The translations under genes and the position numbers were made by a program. A stretch of DNA of 64,000 nucleotides. Origin: Anthostomella pinea (taxonomy: Eukaryota > Ascomycota > Sordariomycetes > Xylariales > Xylariaceae). The number at the start of each line of letters is the position of its first letter. The stretch's first letter is position 1. Positions 34,386 through 46,296 of this stretch are shown in pieces. The stretch is from NCBI GenBank assembly GCA_963556695.1, contig CAUWAG010000011.1, positions 62,001-126,000 on the forward strand. Reading direction: 5' to 3'. The notes below the pieces were generated by a model. That model saw only the letters and a list, made by a program, of their open reading frames with translations. It searched no databases and was not told where the DNA came from.

Positions 34386-36016
34386 GATGACAAGCGAGCG
34401 GCAATTACAAGCGAACGGCAACTCTTCACCAGCCACCTAACCTTTATATCAAGGCTCCTAATTGATCAACCAACAATAATGGCATTGCGTTTTGGCAAAT
34501 CAGACTTATAGCTTGCTGTCCAAGCTAAGCGATGCGACCCTCATATTCCCATTGGCAAGCTTTCTAAGACTTTTCATGTCCCATATAATACCTTAAAGGC
34601 TAGAATTGCCGGCCGACCATCACGACGCGATAGCATACCCAACACTTTGAAACTTACGGTTTCTGAAGAGAATGCCATTCTTTCCTTCATTCTTGACCTG
34701 AATGCGCGAGCATTTCTACCCCGGCACAGTTACGTTGAAGATATGGCGAATCAATTGTCGATGTTGAATGGGAGCCGGAAATAGACACCGGAAGATCTCC
34801 AGTGGGGCAGAAACGCACAGGGCATCTGACCCACCCAGAAGATAGATCATCAATTCCTGCACGCTCAAGGGGTGAAGGAGAAGAAGAAAAAGACAACACA
34901 CTTGACAACCTGCACATTCTGAACTCGCTTGCATCTGACAGTTGACAGCGCATGGGGATGGACGTATTGGAAAGAACTGGACGCGAAACTTCATTAAATC
35001 TGGACGCGTTTTTATCAGAGGATGGACTACCAGAAGGTCTTTGACAAAGATCTAGATGCATAACACGCGTGGTTTTGCCAAGTTGCGGCAGCAATTGCGA
35101 AATATGGTATCTAAGACACGGCTATTTATAACTTCGACGAGACTAGGTTTATAATAGGCATTATTGGGTCTGACATGGATATTACAAGTGCCAAAAGACA
35201 TGGCAGATCTAAGCAAGCTCAGCAAGGCAATAAGGAATGGTCTACAGCAATCTCTGCTATCCATGCTGATGATTGGGTGGTCCCGCTATTCATCATTTTA
35301 CAGGGCAAAACCCACTTTGCGTCATGGTATTTCGATACGACATTACCACATGATTAGAAGGTGGCTGTGTCTGATAACAGGTGGACTATAAATAAGCTTG
35401 ATTTGAAATGGATTCAGTATTTTAACAAGTATACCAGAGTGCGTATGACCGCCGGTAAACGCCTCCTCATCCTAGATGGTCAGGAAAGCCACCATTCCCA
35501 GATCTTTGAGGATTATTACCAGAACAATAGTATTATTACCCTTTGTATGCCTGCACACTCGTCACACAGGCTCCAGCCTTTAGATGTCAGTTGTTTTAAC
35601 CCGCTCAAATGAGCGTACGGTCACATGATTGAGGATCTCATCCGGCGTCATATAACCCACGTTTCGAAGGAGGACTTCCTTGCAGCGTTTTGTGAAGCAC
35701 ATAACGCTGCTATGACGCCAAGAAACATTCGAGCAGGTTTCAGTGCCACTGGGCTTGTTCCTTTTGACCCAGAAAGTGTCATCTTGAAGCTAGATGCTGT
35801 CGCTGTCGTACGAACACCGTCGCTAGACCCCAATCTGCCACCCACTACTTGGACTTCAAAGACGCCTACCATCATCAACAAAGCGGTAAACCAGTCAGAA
35901 AAGGAATCTGATTGATTGAATTGAATTAAATGCGTTGTGATTCAGTTATTTGACATGGCAGTTGAGAGGTTGTTAAGAAGTTGCCGTTCGCTTGTAATTG
36001 CCGCTCGCTTGTCATC
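34386..36016 (+). mobile_element. Fot1/pogo-like transposon, copy 2, with DDE core
   Basis: Terminal inverted repeats: GATGACAAGCGAGCGGCAAT at the left and the same 20 bases reverse-complemented at the right end, extending to about 38 bases. TA follows the right end; TG, one transition from TA, precedes the left. The transposase is broken by stops at 34507, 35356 and 35610 and by a roughly 190-base extra segment near 34757-34945 that copy 1 lacks. It keeps the DDE_1 core: NFDETRF at about 35131, LLILDGQESHHS at about 35475 and the helix-rich part to 35810. Unlike copy 1 it lacks the C-terminal zinc-knuckle part, jumping from INKAVNQS to EKESD. The two copies share the inner ends and coding sequence but have different outer repeats. 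Confidence 0.85.
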
Positions 36017-36740
36017 TATGTTATTATAATTACTCTTTTAACAAATCAACCTTTTATATTACGTAAGTAAATAATACGCACGCGTTAAACTTTACAACTA
36101 TTGTATTCGCCTTTAATAGTTAAATAAGTCTTATTATTTAAGTCTCTCTTATAAATAATACATAAAGTTATATTAAATTTTACTTATAATCGAAAGCCCG
36201 GGGTTCTTAACTAATATTTAAACGTTTTACGGTTTTTTATAACGCTTTAAATATTGCTTTATAATTAATAAACTTACCTTTTTAACCTTTTTTCTTTTTA
36301 AAAGCGTTGTTTTAACTTTATTAAAAAAGCGTTATAACCTTAATCTTATTTCTTTAAATTGGAAGCCTTTTCGCTAATTAAACGCAGTTGAGAAATTAAA
36401 ATAGCCGTTTTAATAATAATAAAAAGCCTATAATAAAACTAGTCTATAAGCTTATTAATTAAAAATCCCGCGTATTTATCGTATAAATATACCTTAATAA
36501 ATGGTAAAACCGAAAATCTTTTAATCGTTATAAAATATTACTATTATATTATTGATAAAAATTCATTATAAAAGTTAACTTAAAGAGATTTTATTGCGTG
36601 GTTTATTCATAAGTCGCAAAAAAAAAACCTCAATGTTAAACATAGTATAATATTAGAAGACTATCTTATATTTAAAACTAATATATAAAGACGCTTAATT
36701 TATTACCCTTTAAAAGCTGTTAAATCTGGTGCTTTCCTCT
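36017..36740. repeat. Second AT-rich, RIP-like block (right part)
   Basis: AT-rich DNA without genes, ending abruptly at about 36720-36740, only about 170 bases before the first gene of the presumed metabolite locus. Confidence 0.7.
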
Positions 36741-36906
36741 CTTTCACTCTTTTAACCATCTTTTTTGGTTAGATCTGGCTGCCTGACAGCTGGCACCACA
36801 CCTGTAGGGCACCTGGATTTCCACAGTCTCTCTTTTAACCTCCCTTCCTTTTTCTTCCCATTCTCAAACGTAAAATCACCTCAGAGCAACTTCGAGCCCC
36901 CTTATC

Positions 36907-38003
36907 ATGCCGGACTTTGCCATCACCCCAGAGAAGCGTGCTTCCCAGCGTGCCTTCTTCAAGCGCCAATTATTCTTCACTCCCCCTGCCGTGCTCCGAA
37001 GCGAGGTCGACCTTCACGAGAAAACGGTTATCGTCACCGGTTCGAGCACTGGTATCGGTTTGGAGTGCGCGCGACAGTTTCTAGACTTGGGCATCGGCCG
37101 GCTCATTCTTGCCGTTCGCAGCGAGTCAAAAGGTGAGACTGCGCGAGATGACCTACTCGCTGGCAGAAATGCGGATGAGCACACTGTGGAGATCTGGCCC
37201 CTTGATCTCGCAAAATTCGAATCTGTCACCTCATTTGCACAGCGCGCCAAGGGTCTGGAGCGCCTGGATATCCTCGTCAACAACGCCGGCCTCACCAAGC
37301 TATCGTTTGAGCGAAACAAGAATACGGGTCATGAGGAGACCGTCCAAGTTAACTACCTCTCTCTTGCCCTACTTACCGTCCTGCTCCTCCCCACTCTCAA
37401 ACAGAAGAACTCCCCTGATCGGCCAGGCCGCATCGTCATGGTTAATTCCGATGTTGCGTCTTGGGCCAAGTTCAAGGAGAAGAACTCAATCCCTTTGCTG
37501 GCTGCCCTGGACAAAGAGTCCAACTTCGACAATCAAGACACATACTACACGTCGAAGCTGTTGTGTCAACTCTTCCTCTCAGAGCTCGCCAAGCGCGTAC
37601 CGCCATGTGTCGCCATTATCAACGCACCCAATCCCGGCTTATGCAAATCGGGCCTGCAAAGAGAGTTCAACGGCACTGTTGCCGGATTTCTGTTTGGCAT
37701 CTTCAAGAACATTTTTGCCCGTACTGTTTCAGTCGGGGCGCGTACTCTCATCGACGCAGCCGTGAAACACGGCCAAGAGTCTCATGGGCAGTACCTGGAG
37801 GACTGCAAAATACAACCGTCAGTTGCATGCCGGGCCTTAACCTCTTTGGCCTTTCTCCGCTGACCACCAGTTTTGATAGAATGGCACCCCTCGTGCACAA
37901 AGCCAAAGGCATCGAGATCGCTGAACGACTGTGGAGGGAGACACTGGAAGAGCTTGAGTTCGCCAAGGCTGGAGAGATCATCGACAGTATGGGTACGAAT
38001 TGA
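36907..38003 (+). CDS. Short-chain dehydrogenase/reductase (344 residues)
   Basis: Two exons, 36907-37817 and 37880-38003, with a 62-base intron (GTCAGT/ATAG). The classical SDR marks are complete: cofactor loop TGSSTGIG at residues 44-51, NNAG at 125-128, Ser181 and the YxxxK pair Tyr213/Lys217 in TYYTSK. The short C-terminal exon supplies a conserved-looking ending with WRETLEELEFA. The type resembles fungal retinol-dehydrogenase or WWOX-like SDRs that often sit in secondary-metabolite clusters. It should act on a carbonyl or alcohol with NAD(P). The substrate is unknown. It is the leftmost gene of the block leading to the polyketide synthase, about 9 kb before it. Without the intron the frame would end in 14 unrelated residues. 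Confidence 0.85.
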
Positions 38004-40124
38004 CCAGACACGAGGGTGGTGGGACAGCTAGTGCGCAATGTCCATTACTTCCGGATATCATGTATCATGGATCTCTACACGACGGTTGGGACTCTCTCGG
38101 TCCATAGTTTACACACTCATTCAATGACCTCAACACCACCCAGCACAGCCGTGCGCAGGGTACATCTGCCCATCCATGCTCTGTGCTTCAGATCTACGCT
38201 CATCAACTAGTATGCAGGTGCCCTGGCCTTTGAGGTCTACGAGGATCTCGATCTGCTTATTCTCGGTGTCAGTCTACAAGCCCAGGCGAGTGTACACGTC
38301 CGCCAAGAGAGCCTCGTTCGCCCTCGGTTGCAATGCAAAATGGTGACACTCGGTCATCCGTACCGCTGGCCCGGCGGCCCGGACAGGTATCAAGACTGTC
38401 CAGAGCGATTGAGCTCAGAGATTCGGTGAAGCCAAGCACATATATCGATGCGTACAACTTCAATGGTACAGTAAATTGGTACCTTGATTGTCGGGAATGA
38501 GCCGGGCTGACCTGATGTATCGATCGTAGGTGGGCAGTGCCAGGCTCCAGTCTCCAGGTCCCCGAAGCCTACCTGTGAATAGTCCCGCATGATCCAATCG
38601 CCAGTTCAGACATGTCTATTTTTCACCAACCGCCCCTCCCCCCCCCTGAAGATAAGGTTGACCGTAAGTCGCACTGTAGAGCTATTGTCGTATCCCTTGC
38701 AACCCATCTTACCCCAACATTTTGCAGATCCATGCATGTCAAGACCCGCGGTCCCGCCTATACCCGGGCAGCTGCCGGGCTCCTGCAGGCTGCCGGTCAA
38801 GATGACCAACAGGAAGCTCGATCCTCCAATTTTTGAGCCGCACTAGACTGAGTCGGGCAGGTGGCCTGTCTGTCGCAGCGTCGGTCTGGGAGGATCAGGT
38901 GAAACTCCTGTGTATCAACCTCAGTAAATAGAGTACGGTCCATGGCGGGCGACAGGCCCCCTTGCAGCCCTGTCTCGGCCCCCAATAACGGAATCGCCAG
39001 CGGATATGACGGGCAGCCTGCCAGCACGGGGCGTCCCGTCAAAAGCACCTGTCAGCGTCGACGTGAGGCACAAACGGCAGAACTTGCGGCTGCACGGTTC
39101 TTTTTACCTATTGCCTGACCGCATATGCCCCAAGACAGCTGCTGCAGTGGCATGGCTCTTGTGGGCGGCTTCAGAACAACCGCCACCTAGTTACAGCCAA
39201 TCTACGTTCCGCCCGTTTTGTGATCGATCTGCGCTGTGGTCGCAATATCCCAAATCACCCTCCTCGTCGTATATCGTATTCGGCTTCGCTACTAGCCACT
39301 GCACGCGGTCAAGGCACACACCTGACCCGTCACGTACCACCGACTGTAACTGTTGGCGGATGAGACATGAACCTGCTGCAGGCTGCAGCCCTGTTACTGG
39401 CAGACTCAGCGGACGCCTTCAAGAGGAAGTCAAGTACACGATGGCGAACCCTTGTTAGATGGCGCGTAAGCCACACTAGCGTTCAGGGGGGTAGCGATCT
39501 AGTAACAAGGACTTTATTAACCACCGAAACCACAGTACACGCTGTTTAATACTGATCGCATCTAGGCCCCAAGTCAGGGTTCGATCTTCGGTATGGCTGC
39601 CAACGCTGAATGTGGCCACCCGTGCTTCTTGGAAAACCTACATGGGTGACGTATATGTCCTGTAAGCCTTCTTCCAGCTCCGCCCAGGTCTACGAAGGCG
39701 GGCAGTCCACGAATTTGGAGATAGCTGCAGTGAAACGGTATTTCCTTCACGTCTTGCGTCAGCCTCCTTCCTTCCCATAGCATGAAAAGACAGACCTTTT
39801 GATCATGTCGGCTGTGAGCATATGATTCGACGTAACGCCAGGGTCTGGTTTTACGTCGTTTGGCGGCGAGGTGTGCGCTCAGAGGCCACGGTATTCTACG
39901 ATTATTTGCTGTCCTTGGAGATGTCCTTGGTAAACCTAAGCGTGAACAGTTGAAAAGGGGCAACTGGCAATGTCATATGACGGTTATATTCAGATACGAG
40001 CTACAACTGGCTCAAAGCGAAAACCTCGTGCTTCTCCAGTGACATATCATATACACGAGGTCCAAAATTAGCCATAACACCTCCCCCAGCGTGCAAATTC
40101 GCCCCAAACAACATGGTGACTGCG
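38004..40124. other. 2.1-kb region without a supportable gene
   Basis: Frames are short and change phase often, and no domain is seen. This is a sizeable gap between two cluster-type SDR genes and may hold decayed sequence or long regulatory DNA. Confidence 0.45.
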
Positions 40125-41106
40125 TTACCAAGGCATTACAGAGCCATCGATCGCGTAGATAATCTTTCCGAGGGCGGCCTCTCGCGTGGTCTTCAAGACC
40201 TGGACGGAGAATAATCAGCATGGGACCACTAAGCCAAAGCTTTCTGTGCTACTCACGGTTTCGAGGACGGCATTGGCACTCTCGTCGATGGTCAATGGCG
40301 CCTGTTCCATGCCAATCTGACGCGCAACCCAGTTTCCAGGCCCTGTTCTCGAATGGCTATGACATCGTCAGTGGTTTCACTGAGTGTGTTCTGCCTCCTG
40401 GTATCTTACCCAGGATGTATGTCCAACACAGTAAGCCACTCCTGCTGGCTATGTGCCAAGGCCCTGACGAACTTCGTTAAGAGGCGTACAAAAGCTGACT
40501 GGTCTGTAAAAACTCACTGAGTCATGTAGTTCTGTGCCGCCTTTGACATGCCATACGCGGTGACGATGTAGGACTTCATCGGTCCCACGAGGCTTATGGA
40601 GCCCCCGGTGCTGGTGATGGAGGCCCACTTGGGCGACTTGGACTTCTGCAGGAGGTGTCTGAAAGCCTGGAACAGGCCCAGTGGTCCAGCCGCGTTAGTT
40701 TGGAAGGCCCACACAAGATCTTCGTTCGGTACAGTTTCGATCGGCAAGACGGGCATTGGTGAAGCACCAGCGTTGGCAATGATGATGTCGACATGGTCAA
40801 TGCCGGAAGCTGCGACGGCAGCAGCAGCAGTCTTGGGATCCCCTGGTGCCGTACTTTCAATGTGCACGAGGAGAAGCCGGGAGCCCTCCGCTGGTGTCTT
40901 CTGCTGGAGTTCTTTCACAGCAGGCGTGCTGTCATCGCGAATACTCCCAATGACCACGTGGTTGGGACGTTCCAGACATATTTCGGCCATCCTCAAACCA
41001 ATACCTGCACGGTGGGTCAGCGAATAAAGCATACTTCAGTGCTGACTTAGGGCGGTGGGTTACCTTGGCTCACGCCCGTGATGAGGATCACAGTGATGTC
41101 CGCCAT
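40125..41106 (-). CDS. Ketoreductase-like short-chain dehydrogenase (252 residues)
   Basis: Five exons: 41106-41064, 41004-40518, 40463-40410, 40356-40257 and 40199-40125. The introns are 59, 54, 53 and 57 bases, all GT-AG, and phases close only with this model. Marks: cofactor loop TGVSQGIG (residues 10-17), ANAG (91-94), Ser146 in ITSTGGS and Tyr165/Lys169 in YGMSK. The EWLTVLDIHPG segment after the active site is usual for the group that includes norsolorinic-acid-ketoreductase-like enzymes of polyketide pathways. The residues after HPG (HSRTGPGNW) differ from the common WVQTDMG, so exon 4 deserves transcript support. It lies 645 bases downstream of the monooxygenase gene on the same strand. 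Confidence 0.75.
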
Positions 41107-41750
41107 AGTGCCAGTTATTTCCAGTGACGGTTGCGACAGGGCACAATGATGGATGATAGTAATTCGTTTTGTTCTCTCAGTCGACAATATCGACAATATG
41201 AGAAACAGAAGCTTTGCGACAAGGCAGGTGTGACTGTTCTAGTAGCGACAGTTTTGGGCGCTTTCAGGTTTGCAGGTAGACAGATGCAAGACTTGGGGCC
41301 CAATCTGTCGTCGCTTTTCTAATATTTGCCGGTTCTACCCATGTGGTTGTGTTGGTGTAACGGCAACTTCGGGTCCACGGAATCCACGGCGGAAAGACTA
41401 TCCGATTACGCCGACTCCCGTCAACGTCCACGAATTCTTGCCAGTGGCTGGACGAACGTCAGATCTCGCTTACGCACCTGGCTAGATCTACATGCTCTCT
41501 TGAAAAATATGGCAAATAGGTCACTCGGAGTTTATCAGCCAATGACAGCGGTTTCCTTTCCCCATACTCCAGATACGGGTGTTCTACCAGCATGGGATCG
41601 TCATCTGTGCTTCGAGATATGTATGTCAGACAGGTCTGAGGCGACTGAAACATCCCGTTTGTGTTTTCCTGGGAAGTGGCCACGCGCTTATGAAAGACGA
41701 GAGTTACACACGACGCGACATGCTTGCAGTTTTGAGTAACAGAACTCGAA
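41107..41750. other. Spacer between the ketoreductase-like gene and the monooxygenase
   Basis: Contains the promoter of the ketoreductase gene and the 3' end of the monooxygenase transcript. No frame here looks like a gene. Confidence 0.5.
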
Positions 41751-43132
41751 CTAACGCTTACACCTCCGTACCCATGTAATCCTGCCCCCTTGCTCATCGA
41801 ATGGGATGTAGGTAAGAATGTGGCCATATCTGATCAACAGAAGAGAAACCAAAATACCCTTGGCAAAGCTCTCCATGTCAAGCCAGGGAAGGAAGTAGGT
41901 GTCCCACAACCAGTTTACCCGTGACCTTCTTGTCACCTCGCGTACCATACTGCGACCAGCAGCCCATATAGCCCTACACTCGCTCTCACGAATCCGTTGG
42001 TACTTCGCGAAGGCTTGATTGAAGAGCATGGCCGTAGGATCATGAGGCATCGCGGCACTCAGGCTTTGCAGTTCGTTCGCAAGTGCGGCTGCCGAATGTA
42101 GCCCGCACGTCATACCCAGGCCATTCACACTTGTGACCTTGTGGACAGCATCACCCACCAAAACGATGCGATCGTGATGCCAATGACTCAAAAAGCCTTC
42201 CTCTTGGTTCACCAACACCGTCGTACTCTTGTCCGCGTGTTTCCAGATTTCCCGAAAGGTGACACCCGGGCACACTGCAACATCAGCTATTGACGTTGCG
42301 TATGTTTCCATTCCTTCCGTATTGTATCTGATTCGCTCGGTGACTCGGCTGGGGAGCGGCGTCAGAGTCACGAAGTGAAGCGTGCGCCTCGTCCCCGAGC
42401 ATTGTATGACTGTTCCAGCTCCCCTCGATTCGAACAAAACCCCTGGCTCAATCTTGACTTGGTCAATTGACGCGCGACCAAATAGCCCGTAGAACGAAGA
42501 TTGCATGGGGTTGCCCTCGTCAACCCCCGTAGACTGGATAGCCAGTCTCTGCATCAAGCTCCTCGTTTCACTATGCACGCCATCTGAGCCAATGACGATC
42601 GAACCCTCGACGACGGCCCCATCCTTAGCCTTGACGTGGATACCATGGGCATGGGGGACAATGTCTATGACTTGAGTGTCCGTTCTGACATGGGTGTCTC
42701 TCCTCTTCAAATTGGCGTAGAGAATCCGAACCAGATCACTACGCAATATCAGGAGAAAAGGATACCCATGGCTGCAACACCATTGTCAGTTGGGGACCTT
42801 TGGTTTTCAGATTTTGGTGTTTTAGCCACATACTTCTCTCGCATGAAACCCCAAAAGTTGCTGGTCGTCGTCACGCGACCATCGATACCCGAAGTTCGTT
42901 TCTTCTGGTATAGCTGGAAGGCTGCTTCTTGCATTGGAGCCAACAAGCCGATTTGGTCGAAAAGACGAACAGTCTGCGGCCAAACAAATAGCAGTTGGCC
43001 GGCGGGCTTCAAGACTGTCTTCTCCTGTTCGAGGACAACAAACTCGATGTTTGCTTGCTGCAGGGCGTTGGCCACGTAGAGGCCAACAGGGCCTGCTCCA
43101 ACAATAATTACCCGGAAATTGGAGTTGCTCAT
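41751..43132 (-). CDS. FAD-dependent monooxygenase (439 residues)
   Basis: Two exons, 43132-42834 and 42771-41751, with a 62-base intron (GTATGT/GCAG). The group A flavin monooxygenase marks are in order: GAGPVGLYVANAL at residues 12-24 for FAD, the DG motif in VIGSDGVHS near 160-167, and the GD motif in RIVLVGDAVHK near 306. The C-terminus adds a hydrophobic segment (ILVSLLLIRYGHIL) that may anchor it to a membrane. This resembles PaxM-type epoxidases of fungal meroterpenoid and indole-terpene pathways. That link is by overall look, not a demonstrated function. It should hydroxylate or epoxidise a pathway intermediate using NAD(P)H and O2. It is divergent from the cupin gene across 698 bases. 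Confidence 0.85.
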
Positions 43133-43830
43133 GGTTCTGAGTTCGGTGGCTCGTCGTGCAGGATCTGGTGCACCTTGTCACAAGGGAGCCGCATACTGTC
43201 TCGCTGCTTCTATGTCAGCACAGCGAGGCTTTAGCTCACACGCGCTGCTTGACATGCACTTCTATTTCCTTACATTTTCGGCTTGACTGGCCCCGCCTTG
43301 ATTTAGTGTGCCACACCGTCAAGTTGTGCAGCCCGTTTGGAGTGCAGCCTGCTTCGGCAACGTGAATCATCCCATTGCCGGAGAGAGGGCCGTCGCGCTG
43401 AAGCTGACTGGTCAGCTGAGGTCCACGCAGCACACACACCATGCTCGGGGTCGATGCTCCATCTCCTAAGCAGACCCCCCACGATGAGCTGTACAGAGGG
43501 CGAATCCGTTATGGTCTCACGTTGCTTGCAACGCTCTGCCGAAGTGGTAGCCCGTTGCGGAGTTCGATGCTACTCATTGTATGCAAGAAATGTGCCGGCA
43601 TGCATATTGGAGACGAAATGGCGGCCTAGTTGCATGACAATCGGATGTTGGAAAGGACGAGAGGTGCATCCCCTACCACCTCGCAAGTGTACTAGAGGCG
43701 CCCCGGAAAAGTGAGCACTCATGAGGTTTTTGCGATGTGTCCGGCCTTCCCATGATTTTTAGGCCACTCTTGAATCACATCGGCTATTGAAGCTACCTTC
43801 TGCTTGTCTAGTAACCCAGCCTGCGCAATC
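43133..43830. promoter_or_regulatory. Divergent promoter region of monooxygenase and cupin genes
   Basis: The two genes start outward from this 698-base gap, so it must carry both promoters and may coordinate them. I could not assign a regulator site. Confidence 0.45.
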
Positions 43831-44511
43831 ATGGCTGAGGTTGACTCGGCCACTTTGACAGAGCCAGACGTTCCGGCCAAGGGCTACGTCCAGAGCTTCC
43901 CAGCCCCCGGACTTCGCCAGATATTCCGGCACATTACTGGACATGATGGCAAAGGCGACTCCGTCTTTTTGCGATCGGACCAGGGCGACCACCACCGCAT
44001 CATGGGCGACCAGCAGGCTGTGGCCAATATATTATATTCCACTCAAGAGACACCCGCCGAGCTCAATGGCGATGTTGATATTGAGAAGGCTAGCTCGCAA
44101 GAGGTAAGCCAATGCCATGATTCTGCCCACCACCCCCGTCAGAAAGCTTATAGGCCATATTAGCCTCCCCTACACTATCATGGCGGCTCCATTGTCCGTA
44201 TGATCGATTTCGCCCCTAACGTCGAGTCACCACTCCATCGCGCAGTTTCCATTGACTATGGGATCGTAGTCGAGGGAGTCTTCGAACTCATACTCGATTC
44301 CGGAGAGAAACGCGTGATGCGGCAGGGAGACGTGAGCGTTCAGCGTGCTACAGCGCATAAGTGGAAAAATATCTCAGGGAATGGCACGATGCCTGGTCGT
44401 ATTATGTGGGTCCTGCTCGATTGCAAAGATGTTTACGTCAATGGCAACAAGATGGAGGGCTTTCTCGGAGATCTAGCTAAAGAGTATGTTGATCAGGGGG
44501 TTTCAAAGTAG
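43831..44511 (+). CDS. Cupin-domain protein (206 residues)
   Basis: Two exons, 43831-44103 and 44164-44511, with a 60-base intron (GTAAGC/TTAG). The second exon holds the cupin barrel: SPLHRAVSIDYGIVVEGVFE and RQGDVSVQRATAHKWKN are the two conserved strands, with His residues in likely metal positions. There is no signal peptide. Small cupins of this type recur in fungal secondary-metabolite clusters, where they are proposed to act as cyclases, isomerases or dioxygenases. No reaction can be assigned here. It sits between the monooxygenase and the frameshifted SDR. Confidence 0.8.
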
Positions 44512-45055
44512 GGTATTCAGCCATTCACTGGGATGCGGACGGTCCGTTCGAAACAGAATGAACACGATGCCTCCATTTATGTTCACGGCCATCTCTGTGT
44601 ATCGAGTGTTCATCCCGAACGCGCCATTGGACTAGGTCAATGCGCTGTGGAGGAAGACAGCCCACCTTGGTGTCCAACCCTCTAGTGCCAACAGGTTCAT
44701 CATTAAAATACATGGGCTGTGCTGTCCCATTTCCGTTTCTCTGTCAGCGTCAGCATAACTGGGGCGTCGCGACGACCGATGTTAAATCGGCTTGGATATC
44801 TATGAACAAACGTTGCGACTAAACCCATAATACGCAAGCCAAAAACTCGTTATCGTGGGTTCCCCCGAGACAAAGCTCCTGAGAATATTCCCATCCAGCA
44901 TGACTCATCGAAGCGCTACTCCAGGGGACCTCTTCGGGAAGCAGAGTGTTCATGCGTCAATCCGCTCGGCATGGGATCGACGGAGTTTCCCCAGACTGAA
45001 CATGTGCCAAAGAATCCAGTCCTGCGATTATGTCAGCCATCATGGAACGGTACCC
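44512..45055. other. Spacer between cupin and SDR relic, nothing recognised
   Basis: The cupin gene (plus) and the SDR relic (minus) converge here. Only short unmatched frames are seen. Confidence 0.5.
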
Positions 45056-46296
45056 TCAGTCGGCGGTCCTCACAAATACCGTGCGCGGTAAGAACGCATC
45101 AAGCAGGCGGACCAACAGAGCGTGACTGCCGGTCCAAATCCATGCCGGCTGAGATGAGACGAGACTTTGCGCTACCACCTTTCTGGCGTATGAGAAACGG
45201 TCGGTTGACCCTGGTAATTTCAGCTGTGTGATCGTCAGGGTAACTTCGGCTATGGGTGGATTACCAGGGGCCCGGTGAACATGATTTTCAAATTCAACGG
45301 AAAGGGGCAAGTAGAAGGACGCTTGCAAATGTCTTAGCAGGGGACCACTGTAGAGAGCTCTTTGGTTATACGATACTTCGAGGTAAAACTCGGCCACGAT
45401 CGCTTTTCAGTATATTGGTGCCGACCTCGCCGGAAATTACCTTCAAGTGGTTAGCCTTGTTACTCCGTGAACGGACGGAAGCACTCACGTTCAGAACTTT
45501 GACACTATACATTCATTCAATCAGATTAGCTGTTCGACTGCCCACCTCTCTCTGGACAGCCTCACTTCAGTGGTGCCATTTCAACACGTAAAGTGTTACC
45601 CCAATGTACCAAACCGGCCTTTGTGGCATTGTATGACGCTGATAGATAATCAACCGAGGGATTCGGGTGGTTTCGCATAGACCCAAGTAAGACTCACAGC
45701 CATACACGAAAGGTACGATGCCTCCTATCGAGCCGATATTCACGATGGTCCCAGAAGATCGGATCAACATCTCATGGAAGTGGTTTACCATCCGCATTGG
45801 GCCGAAAAGATTGACATCGAACATAGCCTGCACAGCACTAACATCGGTGTCAATGGCTGGCATGGTGTAGCCTATATAAGTTTCAGTTATGTCAGACTCA
45901 TCGGGAAGCTAAGGCGTCGCATACAGATGCCACTAATGCCAACGTCAGTGAACTTGGCCACGTTGGTGCTCTCAAGTCGGAGTCACTTGCGCATTATTGA
46001 CGAGTATGTCAAGATATCCGCTGGTGAGGGCAAGGACATGTGTCTTCAGCGCGACTATTGATTCCTCCTTTGTTACATCGAGGGTGAACCACGTAATGCT
46101 AAGATTGGAAAGGTGGTCATGAGGCTCCGAAGGCAGAATGGTGGCGATGGAATGTATGCCTTTACGAGTATATTCTGTAACCAAGGCCTCGCCAATACCT
46201 CCTTGGCCGCATCTGGAATACCTTAGCTCACTAGATCCACGCAAGAACGATGAAGGCTTACCCCGTTACGAGCGCATATCTGTCCTTAGGCGGCAT
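45056..46296 (-). pseudogene. AYR1-like short-chain dehydrogenase gene with one frameshift
   Basis: A multi-exon SDR can be followed almost end to end: exons 46296-46262, 46212-45987, 45908-45698, 45638-45566, 45504-45489 (16 bases) and 45440 onward, all joined by GT-AG introns in phase. Marks: LVTGCGQGGIGEA at the start, ILVNNA, NIGSIGGIVPF, and SSYNATKAGLVHWGNTLRVE with the YxxxK pair. After ISGEVGTNILKSDRGRVLP the frame meets TAA at 45366. The expected continuation (ALYSGPLLRHL, FENHVHRAPG, then a last exon with FSYARKVV and PAWIWTGSHALL) lies in another phase down to 45056. One small indel near 45345-45380 therefore breaks it. Close relatives reduce 1-acyl-dihydroxyacetone phosphate or similar ketones. 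A missed micro-intron or assembly error is the alternative. Confidence 0.6.

Noticed and set aside
40012..40221. Separate minus-strand ORF at the end of the ketoreductase-like gene
   Set aside because: The region is better explained as the last exon of that gene in another phase.
45960..45990. Phase conflict after ILVNNA taken as a second lesion in the SDR relic
   Set aside because: Using the GTGACT donor and the CTTAG acceptor at 45909 restores the phase, so only the later frameshift remains.
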